Made by a program: the position numbers and the translations under genes. Positions 1 to 6,469 of a stretch of DNA of 7,364 nucleotides are shown in pieces. Position 1 is the first letter of the stretch, and each line of letters begins with the position of its first letter. The notes under the pieces are model-generated. The model was not told the origin of the DNA. It did no database searches and saw nothing but the letters and a program-made list of their open reading frames with translations. This stretch comes from Victivallales bacterium (lineage in GTDB: Bacteria > Verrucomicrobiota > Lentisphaeria > Oligosphaerales > Oligosphaeraceae), in contig JAFRLP010000198.1 of the NCBI GenBank assembly GCA_017431185.1, positions 1 to 7,364 on the forward strand. Reading direction: 5' to 3'.

Positions 1-152
1 ACCTGCCGCTTCTGCTCAAGGTCGCAGACTCGATGCCATGCTCGGGAATCCCGTGGCTTGGCGGGAGGAAACTGGAATTTTCAGGAGCCACGGTCTCGTG
101 ATTTTTAGGGTGGATTATTTGCCGTGAAAATCTGTGGTTACCTGTTTTTTTT
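1..152. other. Non-coding left edge with several small dyads
   Basis: I see no supportable gene here. The segment holds CGGGAATCCCG (43-53, 5-bp arms around one base), CCGTGGCT (51-58) paired with AGCCACGG (86-93), and CTGGAATTTTCAG (72-84, near-palindrome with one G-T pair) in the loop of the latter. A T-run on the plus strand (145-152) touches the aldolase stop codon from the downstream side. These dyads could be part of a 3' mRNA structure, a dispersed repeat or a regulatory region for a gene beyond the edge. Confidence 0.45.
51..93. repeat. 8-bp perfect inverted repeat with nested palindrome
   Basis: CCGTGGCT (51-58) and AGCCACGG (86-93) are perfect complements with a 27-base loop that itself contains the near-palindrome CTGGAATTTTCAG (72-84). 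On the minus strand it lies about 60 bases after the aldolase stop, with no T-run following, so it could protect an mRNA 3' end but is not a standard intrinsic terminator. Confidence 0.4.
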
Positions 153-1046
153 CTACGGCAGTTGCTGAAGCACACTGTCCACCTTTTGGCGCTCGGGCGG
201 CAGGAAATGGTGGAATGGCATGGCCATGGTGTCCTGGCAGATGCCCTTGAGGGAGAGGGCGCTTTTCAGTCCCTTGATGATGCTCGACTGGTAGCGTCCG
301 ATGGAATAGAGGCGTCTTTGGCTATAGATGGCGCCTTGCAGCCGGCGCATCTCGGGAACATTGCCTGCTTTTGCGGCGTTGTACATCGCCACGAACAGTT
401 CGGGGTTGAGATTGGCGCCGCCCGCTACCCCCCCGTCCGCCCCGAAGAGGACAGACTCGGCAAGGAGTTCCTCGGGGCCGACAAAGACGGAGAAGTCATC
501 CCGCCCCTTCAGTCCCAGGAGGATTTCGTGGAGGTCGCACATGTTTCCGGAACTGTCCTTGTATCCCTTGACGTTGGGCAGTTCCGCCAGGCGCAGCACC
601 AGGGAGGGCTTCATGAGGACTTTGGTCATGGAGGGCATGTTGTACAGGAAAAGGGGAAGTTTGACGTTGGCCGCCACCGTGCGGTAGTAGTCCAGCAGTT
701 CGTCTTCCCCTGGAAGAAAATAGCATGGCGGGGCGCAGACCAGGGCATTCGCCCCTTGCTCAAAGGCGAAGTCGGCCAGGGCGAACGAGTCGTCCTGGGC
801 GGCGGCGGAGATGCCGACCAGCACTGGCAGCGCACCTGCATTGAGGCGCAGGGTCTGCCGGATCATCTCCTTTTGGCGTTCCATGCCCAATGCCGGTCCC
901 TCGCCGGTCGTGCCCAGGATGAACAGGCCGTGTACTCCGCCGTCCGTCAGGTGTTTGAGCAGTTTCTCCAGCCCAATCGGGTCAATGTCACCCGCTGGCG
1001 TGAGGGGGGTGATGACGGGCGGGACGATGCCTTGAAGTTTTTTCAT
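153..1046 (-). CDS. Dihydrodipicolinate synthase / N-acetylneuraminate lyase family class I aldolase
   Basis: The 297-residue protein has the family's normal length and all its hallmarks: the GTTGEG substrate-carboxylate loop (45-50), the catalytic Tyr in LYNMP (Y135) and the Schiff-base Lys in GYKDSSG (K163), followed by GGVAGGANLNPELF. Enzymes of this family are cytoplasmic (beta/alpha)8 barrels, mostly tetramers, that make or break a C-C bond using pyruvate. In true lysine-pathway DHDPS the loop after the Tyr reads like YNVPSRT, with an Arg that binds the substrate carboxylate; here it is YNMPSMT, with Met139 in the Arg place. That argues against DapA and for a catabolic lyase acting on a sugar acid. 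Given the adjacent sialidase-fold gene, N-acetylneuraminate lyase is the leading guess; a 2-keto-3-deoxy-sugar-acid aldolase is the alternative. It is the last gene of the block, 31 bp after the Asp-box gene. No intrinsic terminator is visible after its stop. Confidence 0.92.
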   Translation of the reverse strand: MKKLQGIVPPVITPLTPAGDIDPIGLEKLLKHLTDGGVHGLFILGTTGEGPALGMERQKEMIRQTLRLNAGALPVLVGISAAAQDDSFALADFAFEQGANALVCAPPCYFLPGEDELLDYYRTVAANVKLPLFLYNMPSMTKVLMKPSLVLRLAELPNVKGYKDSSGNMCDLHEILLGLKGRDDFSVFVGPEELLAESVLFGADGGVAGGANLNPELFVAMYNAAKAGNVPEMRRLQGAIYSQRRLYSIGRYQSSIIKGLKSALSLKGICQDTMAMPFHHFLPPERQKVDSVLQQLP

Positions 1047-1053
1047 GTTTGTG

Positions 1054-1058
1054 CTCCT
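1054..1058 (-). promoter_or_regulatory. Ribosome binding site deciding the aldolase start
   Basis: AGGAG on the minus strand, followed by seven bases (CACAAAC) and ATG at 1046. The frame stays open up to another ATG at 1157, but that would add 37 residues of low-complexity Ser/Thr-rich sequence read across the end of the Asp-box gene, so 1046 is the true start. Confidence 0.88.
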
Positions 1059-1077
1059 GGTAGAGAAGATGCAGTGC

Positions 1078-2292
1078 CTAATAGACCAAGTTGCGGAAAT
1101 GGCGGACCGTGTGGAGGGTGATGAGATTGCCGTTGTGCGCGCTGACGGCGTTTTCATCGCCAGAGCGGGAGAGGATGAGCAGGTCGTCGTCGCGGATGGC
1201 CATGGAGGCGTAGTGGCGCGAGCATTTTGGCGTGCGTCCGATGGCGACCATGCCTGCGAAGCACCAGTCGAAGAGGTTGCGGGAGAAGTGGAGGGCCAGG
1301 CGGTGCCGCTCGTTGTCGGGCAGGCCGTAGCGGTCGTCCGCCAGTTGTTCGGGGCGGGTCATGCTGTCAGTGGCCTGGGAGGAGACCAGCCAGTACAATT
1401 GGGAGATTTCATCGTAGATGATATGGAATTTCAGGTGTCCGCCTGGGCAGGGGACGTGAAGCATCGGAGAGCCGACAGGGGATTTCACCAACTCCAGCGC
1501 GAGTGAGTCGCCGTTGTCACGGCACTTGGCAATGGCGGCGATATTGGTCATGCCGGTGTGCTGGCGCATCCAGATGTGGACCGTGTCCTCTTCGTATAGA
1601 TTGTGTTTTGTGTCATGGATTTTGACCACATGGGACTCCAGGAAACCAGGTGGTCCGCAATAGCGGCGTTTCTGGTCTGGGAGCAGGAAGCCTGTCCTGT
1701 AGAATGGAATGCCCAGGGTGGATGGCAGGTCCGACGGGTAGAAAAGGGTGTTGGAGAGGAGCCAGTTGGCCGGGTTGAGCAGGTCAGAGCCGAGTTTTCC
1801 GCGCAGGACAGCCAGGGCGACGTCTGGCCAGTAGTCGCCTGTGCGCGGCTCCATGGTCAGGTAGAGGTATCCGCCTTCGCAATGGTAGGCTCCGACTCCC
1901 TGGTGCCACTTGCCTGGGAAGCCCAGGTCAATGACTTTGCTCCAGGTTTCTCCCTGGTCATCACTGGCGGCAATGACGATTCCCTCGATGTGTCCCAGCA
2001 GGTAAATCCGTTTCCCGTCTCTGAGGAAACGCGCATGGTAGAGCGGGAGCCGGGCCAGTTCGCGCCAGGTGTCCCCGCCGTCGTCCGACGCCAGGACGCG
2101 GCATTGGTTGCCTAGTCCCCAGTCGCCCCAGCTGCTTCTCGGTCCTGGAACATTGACAATGCCTGGTCCGCCCAAATCCAGGCTGGCCAGCAGACGACCT
2201 GAGGAAAGAGGAAGGATATCCGGAGTGAAGCAGAACACATCCTGAGGGGAGGGCGAGGTGAAGATGGTCTTTTCTGAGGCAATCGGATTCAT
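1078..2292 (-). CDS. Asp-box (BNR) protein of the sialidase superfamily, cytoplasmic
   Basis: The 404-residue protein carries two clear Asp boxes, SDDGGDTW (69-76) and SDDQGETW (110-117), and a degenerate third (CRDNGDSL, 257-264). These mark a six-bladed beta-propeller of the sialidase/BNR type. There is no signal peptide or membrane segment, so it should act in the cytoplasm. The region where sialidases carry the (F/Y)RIP motif reads FTPDILPLSSGRLLAS (22-37), with no arginine at that place, so true sialidase activity is uncertain. The C-terminus (SAHNGNLITLHTVRHFRNL) resembles many 'exo-alpha-sialidase' entries of Lentisphaerota as I remember them. The start is the only good one: an in-frame TAG lies eight codons upstream (2314-2316) with no ATG, GTG or TTG between. 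Its Shine-Dalgarno site is weak. The stop is 31 bases before the aldolase ATG, so the two genes are probably co-transcribed. Substrate: a released or imported glycan fragment, inferred. Confidence 0.87.
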   Translation of the reverse strand: MNPIASEKTIFTSPSPQDVFCFTPDILPLSSGRLLASLDLGGPGIVNVPGPRSSWGDWGLGNQCRVLASDDGGDTWRELARLPLYHARFLRDGKRIYLLGHIEGIVIAASDDQGETWSKVIDLGFPGKWHQGVGAYHCEGGYLYLTMEPRTGDYWPDVALAVLRGKLGSDLLNPANWLLSNTLFYPSDLPSTLGIPFYRTGFLLPDQKRRYCGPPGFLESHVVKIHDTKHNLYEEDTVHIWMRQHTGMTNIAAIAKCRDNGDSLALELVKSPVGSPMLHVPCPGGHLKFHIIYDEISQLYWLVSSQATDSMTRPEQLADDRYGLPDNERHRLALHFSRNLFDWCFAGMVAIGRTPKCSRHYASMAIRDDDLLILSRSGDENAVSAHNGNLITLHTVRHFRNLVY

Positions 2293-2351
2293 GGCTGGAA
2301 ACTCGTCAACAGACTATGTGCAATCTTTTGCCTGCCGTCTGCATAAGGAGC

Positions 2352-2390
2352 CGTAAAAAACAAAGCCGAAACGGTTGCCTATTTTTTACG
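2352..2390. promoter_or_regulatory. Near-concentric dyad, candidate operator
   Basis: The outer arms CGTAAAAAA (2352-2360) and TTTTTTACG (2382-2390) are perfect 9-bp inverted repeats. Inside them CCG-AAA-CGG (2366-2374) forms a second, smaller dyad whose centre is one base from the centre of the outer one. The element lies 60-98 bases upstream of the ATG at 2292. Position and symmetry fit a regulator site, and a sugar-responsive regulator is encoded at the right edge of the window, but no binding evidence exists and the inner sequence is only a weak match to the CG-centred LacI-type operator style. Confidence 0.4.
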
Positions 2391-2423
2391 ACACCCAAAA
2401 CTTATCAGTAGGCGGGTGTTTTT
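2391..2423 (+). repeat. Stem-loop with plus-strand T-run (weak terminator look-alike)
   Basis: ACACCC (2391-2396) and GGGTGT (2414-2419) are 6-bp inverted arms with a 17-base loop, followed on the plus strand by a T-run (2419-2423). Read on the plus strand it resembles an intrinsic terminator, but the loop is long and no plus-strand gene precedes it. On the minus strand, the direction of all genes here, there is no T-run directly after the stem. It directly abuts the 2352-2390 dyad. Confidence 0.25.
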
Positions 2424-2503
2424 CAAGGGCGGAAAATGAAAATTGGATATTTGAAATGCTTTTTCCCTAAACGGAAAGATTCTTTTCGCAATGCCTCGAT
2501 GGG

Positions 2504-5500
2504 TCAGTGAACGGGATGTTCAAAAACCACCAGGCGGAAGCCCTTTGGGGGAACCTTGATTGGGAAACTGGCCTCCTGACCGTCCTCCAGGTCATAGACC
2601 CGCCGTGCGGTGGCGCCGGTGGCCAGGGACAGTGAAACCCTGGCCTCCTCTGTCTTGGAGTCGTTGACGACGACGGCGAGGACGCTGGCTGGGAAAGTGT
2701 AGGCCGAGACAAGCGCGGGGCCGGTCGCCGTGACGGGTGCGCCACCCCTCCAGTACGGGTGGAAGGTGAACTCCCCCTTGTCATAGCCCAGGCTGTAGAG
2801 TTGCCTCTCCAGGATTTCACCCTCGTTGTAAATGCACGCGCCTGCCTGGGGACGGATGTCGTGCAGCAGGCAGTAGCCCAGGAAATGGCGCACGGCGCGC
2901 AGGGCCTCCGGCGCCTTGACCTTGCGACGCCAGTATTCGCTCCGTGCTGGGTTGAACAGCATTGCCGAGCGATTCAACTGCGAAATATAGACGGCGTTGA
3001 CACCGGCCTTGACCCCCGTGTAGCAGCTTTGCATCAGGTCGGGCCGGAAGATGTCGTAGTAGCTTTCGGCGCGTCCCACCTCGGCGACGTAGATTTCGCC
3101 GTCCACCACGAAATCGACCAGCCCGTAGATGGGCGGCAGCGGCTCCCCTGACGGGTGGTACATCAGCACGGAGTCCCTATCCTTGTCCTTCAGCAGCTTT
3201 CGGATGCGTTTGGTGAATGCGCGGTTGGCGTTGATGGGATAGGTTTTGCGGAGATGCCCGAAGTCATCCTTCCAGCCGCAGCCATGTTTCTCGTTGTCGC
3301 ATGCGCGTGGGTAGGCCATGTCGAAGTACATGTCGCGCAGTCCGACCTCCTTGTCCTGGATGATGTCGTTCAGGTAGTAGAGTTGCCAGTTGAGGAATTG
3401 CGGATGGTTCACGCATCCGAAGGTCCACAGTCCCCTGTCGCGTGCGGCCTCGTTGTTGGTTGGCCAGTCCTGCTTGAACTGTCCAGGGCCGGGCGGTGTG
3501 CTTGCCCACGTCTCGCAATGCCAGGGCCACTCGGGGCAGAACGGCGAGCAGCCGTAGATGCAGGAGTAGAAGGCGTAGATTGCGCGGTGGTCGCGCCGTG
3601 CCGTCTCCACTTGCTGGCGGGCCTGCCTTCTGTCCATGAATTCGGGGTTGTAGTAGTTGAATATCCGGTGGAAACGGGTCAATGTCAAGTTGTATCCGCC
3701 GCGAAGCATATAGGGGGTGGGAATGCGCTGCACCGGCTTCACAGGGGTGGCCTGGAGACCGAACTCAACAGTCCGCTTCGTGTCTGCGGCCAGGCCGCAG
3801 TCCACGAGTTTGATGGTTGCCCGTGCCCCGTGCTTTGCGTTGCGTGGCGTGATGGTCAGCGTGTCCTCCGTCCGGGACAGATGGGTTCCGCGCAGGCTGT
3901 CGGCGCCCCAGAACAGGCCGTGGTCGGCGTTCCCCAGCCAGAAGACAGGGTGGTCCATCAGGCTGTGACGGTAACTCCTCTCCAGTCTGCCGTTGGGGAT
4001 TTCCGTGTCGCTGGGACGGAAGGTCGTCACCAGTTCCGACGCATCAGGGGCCATGGGCAGGAGCAGGGCCAGGCTCTCGATGGGCGATGCACTGGCGTAG
4101 GTCAGCGCCAGCCGCAGCCAGCCGTCGTACTCCAGCGCGCCATTGACCTCCAGGCGAAGGCCGTCGATTTCCGTGCGTGTGCGGAAACGGGTCTCCAATG
4201 CGGAGACCTGGAGGATTTCCAGCGTGGCCGGCAGGTCAAGCACCTTGCCGTCCAGCAGCAACGTGACGGGAGAGTCCAGCAGGGGAGTCCCCTGGGCGAG
4301 GATTTGCGCGGGGAGGAGCCTTCCGCCGAAATCATAGACTTGGGTCAGGCAGGCCAGGCTGGTTTCAGTGTGGGTGGGCGTGTGCCAGGGGAGGGGCGCC
4401 TCCCTCTCCAGGCCGCCCTGGAAATCGTCCCAGGGCATTTTGTCGGCGGGCTTCTGGAAAAGCTGGTGATGCAGAACCTTTTCCCTCTCCCCTTCGCGGG
4501 CGAGCAGGTAGTAGTCGTAGGTGCCTGGGGGCAGGTCGGCCAGACTCCAGGCAAGGCTCAGTGTGTACTTGCCGAGTTCCTCCTGGCTCAGGGCGTGTCT
4601 TGCGCGGAGCGCCTCCTGCCCGTCACGGGTTTTGAGAACCTGGATGAGCTGCATGCCCTGCGGCAGCGGCGGGGTCAGCGCCAGCATGGTATCCATGACC
4701 TGCCTCTCCGCGTGTACCATAAGGTAGCCTACCTTGACTTTCTCCGGAGAAAGATATTTCAGTTCCGCCTGGCCGAGGCAGGTTCCGGCGGTGGTGACAG
4801 CGTAGGAAATCGTCCCCTCCTTGGCCAGTCCCTCTGCGTGGAGCGCGGCTTTGGCGCATCCTTCGCATTCGACGGCGCCGACGGCGCTCTCGTGGAGTTT
4901 GCGCCCCTTGCTGTCCGTTGCCAGCAGTTGGAGCGTGGCGTTGTTGTGCGGCGGGAGAGTGGCTGTCAAATCGATTTTCCCCTCGCTGCCAGGCAGGGTC
5001 TGGAATGCCAGGGCCATGGGGACGGCGTTCCTGTCCAGGATGAGCTTGATGAAATTCTCGCGGTCGGCGAACTTGCGCAGAAGAGGCGAGGCCGCCGTGT
5101 GGCCGGTTGTTCCGCCGCTGCTTCGACAGAGGGTGAAGTAGAGCGGCACGCCATCGTCCTGCGGAATGCCCAGGTCGGCGAAGGGCAGGGCCACCTCGAC
5201 TGTCCAGCGCCCATCCGCCATGCTTTGCGCCTGGCGGAGGTTCGGCGCGTTCCAGGCCGGCTGGTTGTCCTTGGAGTCATAGACTGCCTGGGCCGCGTTG
5301 AGGATGAACTGCCAGTGGCTCCCGCCATATTCAAGATGCAGTTCGACGCTTTCGTCCTCCCAGACGTTTCCGCCACGCCTTGTGACCTTGGCCGGACGGG
5401 ACGGAGGCAGCGTGTCGCACGCGAAGTAGAGGCACTGCGTGTCCCTGGCCGCAGCCCAGCGGTTGGCGGTGGAGATTTCCCCGCTGTGGATGTCGAAGGT

Positions 5501-6385
5501 GGAGTTGAGGAGCATGCCGTACTCGAAGGAGTCAAGCCTGCCGTCGAGTTCAGGCCGGGTCAGGCCGAGGCGCTGGGTGATGGGAGCGGCCCGGTCATCG
5601 GCGACCGGACGGGTCTGCACGTGGTAGGCCTCCATCTCCTCGCGCTTGAGCGCGTGCGGAAATACCGCCACGTCATCGAGCAGGGTCACTCCCCCCTCGT
5701 TTTTCCAGCCACGGCTGCCCAGACGAAGAAGATGATAATCATGCCTTGACAGGCGTGGACGGGGTTGTTGTTTCACGTTTCCGTCAATGTACAGCGTGAG
5801 AGTGTCGGGAGTCCAGGACGCGCAGATGAAATGCCACTCCCCGCGTTTCCATCCCCATACGTTGTGGTGGATGACGCACCACTTCTTCGGGTCGTTGTCG
5901 CCGATGAGAAAAATCAGGGTGTTGGACGATCCGTTCTTGTAGAGGAGAAGTTCATTTGTCCTGGGCGATTGCCCGTCATCGGCGGCGAGGAAGATGCGGA
6001 ACCTTCCCTGCTGGTCGCCGTCCCAGTTCTCGGGGCGCAGCCAGAGCGCGATGGAGCCCTCCTGCGTGGAGAGCGGGGTGGGCATCCGTCCGCTGGCGGC
6101 GAAGACGCTTTTCGTCATCTCGTCCACCCCTGTTCGCAGTGCCATCCCGCGCAGGGAGGGCGCGAACAGCCGTGCCGTGTCCGCCTTCTGGCTGGTCAGA
6201 AGTTGGCAGGGCGCACTTCCCGCAGATTTCAGTCCAGGGAAAACAGGGTGCTGGCTGCGGGCGAACTCGGCCATGCCAGTCTCCGCATCCAGGTTCTTTC
6301 CTGTGTCGAAAGTCCACTCTGCCAGTGGTTCCAAGGCTAATGTCGTCAGGGCGCAAAGCGCAAAAATCCCTATGACCCTCTCCAT
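2504..6385 (-). CDS. Exported multidomain protein: LamG-like, CBM9-like and GH123-N/DUF6067-like putative glycoside hydrolase
   Basis: The 1293-residue protein begins with a short signal-peptide-like stretch (VIGIFALCALTTLALEPLA, about residues 4-22), so export is likely. Residues about 75-255 resemble a concanavalin/LamG-like fold (SIALWLRPENWDG at 111-123, YIDGNV at 199-204, LDDVAVFPHALKREEM at 236-251). Residues about 275-450 resemble a CBM9-like domain (DGRLDSFEYG, WEDESVELHLEYGG, DGRWTVEVALPFADLGIP). A beta-rich linker region covers about 460-650. From about 655 to 1180 the sequence resembles the large GH123-N/DUF6067-type region found in Lentisphaerota proteins, including DMYFDMAYPRACDN (1018-1031) with several Asp residues and DGEIY (1095-1099). 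The last about 80 residues look like a C-terminal beta-sandwich ending in GFRLVVFEH. Expected role: bind and cleave a complex glycan outside the cytoplasm. Substrate and catalytic residues cannot be named from sequence; GH123 itself is a beta-N-acetylgalactosaminidase family. GC is high (62-72% in three sampled lines). Domain calls are from memory. Confidence 0.85.
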   Translation of the reverse strand: MERVIGIFALCALTTLALEPLAEWTFDTGKNLDAETGMAEFARSQHPVFPGLKSAGSAPCQLLTSQKADTARLFAPSLRGMALRTGVDEMTKSVFAASGRMPTPLSTQEGSIALWLRPENWDGDQQGRFRIFLAADDGQSPRTNELLLYKNGSSNTLIFLIGDNDPKKWCVIHHNVWGWKRGEWHFICASWTPDTLTLYIDGNVKQQPRPRLSRHDYHLLRLGSRGWKNEGGVTLLDDVAVFPHALKREEMEAYHVQTRPVADDRAAPITQRLGLTRPELDGRLDSFEYGMLLNSTFDIHSGEISTANRWAAARDTQCLYFACDTLPPSRPAKVTRRGGNVWEDESVELHLEYGGSHWQFILNAAQAVYDSKDNQPAWNAPNLRQAQSMADGRWTVEVALPFADLGIPQDDGVPLYFTLCRSSGGTTGHTAASPLLRKFADRENFIKLILDRNAVPMALAFQTLPGSEGKIDLTATLPPHNNATLQLLATDSKGRKLHESAVGAVECEGCAKAALHAEGLAKEGTISYAVTTAGTCLGQAELKYLSPEKVKVGYLMVHAERQVMDTMLALTPPLPQGMQLIQVLKTRDGQEALRARHALSQEELGKYTLSLAWSLADLPPGTYDYYLLAREGEREKVLHHQLFQKPADKMPWDDFQGGLEREAPLPWHTPTHTETSLACLTQVYDFGGRLLPAQILAQGTPLLDSPVTLLLDGKVLDLPATLEILQVSALETRFRTRTEIDGLRLEVNGALEYDGWLRLALTYASASPIESLALLLPMAPDASELVTTFRPSDTEIPNGRLERSYRHSLMDHPVFWLGNADHGLFWGADSLRGTHLSRTEDTLTITPRNAKHGARATIKLVDCGLAADTKRTVEFGLQATPVKPVQRIPTPYMLRGGYNLTLTRFHRIFNYYNPEFMDRRQARQQVETARRDHRAIYAFYSCIYGCSPFCPEWPWHCETWASTPPGPGQFKQDWPTNNEAARDRGLWTFGCVNHPQFLNWQLYYLNDIIQDKEVGLRDMYFDMAYPRACDNEKHGCGWKDDFGHLRKTYPINANRAFTKRIRKLLKDKDRDSVLMYHPSGEPLPPIYGLVDFVVDGEIYVAEVGRAESYYDIFRPDLMQSCYTGVKAGVNAVYISQLNRSAMLFNPARSEYWRRKVKAPEALRAVRHFLGYCLLHDIRPQAGACIYNEGEILERQLYSLGYDKGEFTFHPYWRGGAPVTATGPALVSAYTFPASVLAVVVNDSKTEEARVSLSLATGATARRVYDLEDGQEASFPIKVPPKGFRLVVFEHPVH

Positions 6386-6393
6386 GTCAAATA

Positions 6394-6398
6394 CTCCT
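6394..6398 (-). promoter_or_regulatory. Ribosome binding site of the exported glycosidase-like gene
   Basis: The minus strand reads AGGAG, eight bases (TATTTGAC), then the ATG at 6385. This supports the chosen start, which also places a signal-peptide-like stretch at the N-terminus. Confidence 0.8.
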
Positions 6399-6408
6399 GT
6401 TGCTTGGC

Positions 6409-6449
6409 GTCTTGCCGCTCAGAGGCCAGATGGGCAGTTGTGGCAAGAC
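6409..6449 (-). repeat. Inverted repeat / stem-loop between the pseudopilin and glycosidase-like genes
   Basis: The arms GTCTTGCC (6409-6416) and GGCAAGAC (6442-6449) are perfect 8-bp complements. They extend to 10 pairs with one G-U/mismatch position (6417/6441) and a C-G pair (6418/6440), enclosing a loop of 21 bases. It starts 20 bases after the pseudopilin stop and ends 23 bases before the ATG at 6385, just upstream of the next ribosome binding site. No T-run follows on the minus strand, so it is not a standard intrinsic terminator. An mRNA processing or stability hairpin, or a protein-binding dyad, would fit. Confidence 0.6.
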
Positions 6450-6469
6450 AGCATCCCTGAAGTCACAGT

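Larger units (their letters stand above)
2293..2503. other. 211-bp intergenic region, A/T-rich, candidate promoter/operator region for the two left-hand genes
   Basis: This is the longest gap between genes in the window and is visibly richer in A and T than its flanks. It holds two dyads, listed separately (2352-2390 and 2391-2423). On the minus strand there is a TTGAAA (from 2428 leftwards) and a GATAAG 14 bases on, a poorly spaced promoter look-alike that I do not call. No intrinsic terminator with a minus-strand T-run follows the large gene, so read-through is possible. A regulated internal promoter here would let the Asp-box and aldolase genes be controlled separately. Confidence 0.4.

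Noticed and set aside
1..100. Open minus-strand frame running to the left edge with a possible GTG start near 94
   Set aside because: It is only about 30 codons, has no clear ribosome binding site, and overlaps the dyads; competing frames are open on the plus strand as well.
100..152. Intrinsic terminator for the aldolase gene
   Set aside because: The T-run at 145-152 is on the plus strand, so the minus-strand transcript has an A-run there, and no stem followed by U's is present.
162..1121. 319-codon open frame on the plus strand
   Set aside because: It is antisense to the aldolase, whose GTTGE, Tyr and Lys motifs prove the minus-strand frame.
1047..1157. 37-residue N-terminal extension of the aldolase from an ATG at 1157
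   Set aside because: It overlaps the end of the Asp-box gene, is Ser/Thr-rich and unlike the family, and the AGGAG site plus the family's normal N-terminus both point to 1046.
1603..2115. 170-codon open frame on the plus strand
   Set aside because: It is antisense to the Asp-box protein and has no recognisable features.
2393..2428. TTGAAA...GATAAG as a sigma-70-type promoter on the minus strand
   Set aside because: The spacer is only 14 bases and the -10 match is weak, so it is mentioned in the gap entry but not called.
3535..3563. C-x3-C-x3-C as a possible radical SAM iron-sulfur motif (C942, C946, C950)
   Set aside because: The radical SAM spacing is C-x3-C-x2-C, the protein carries a signal peptide, and the surrounding domain is glycosidase-like.
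3155..5749. 864-codon open frame on the plus strand
   Set aside because: It lies wholly antisense to the exported protein gene, whose high GC removes stop codons from the opposite strand. Its translation shows no signal, domain or motif that I recognise, while the minus-strand frame shows a signal peptide and domains.
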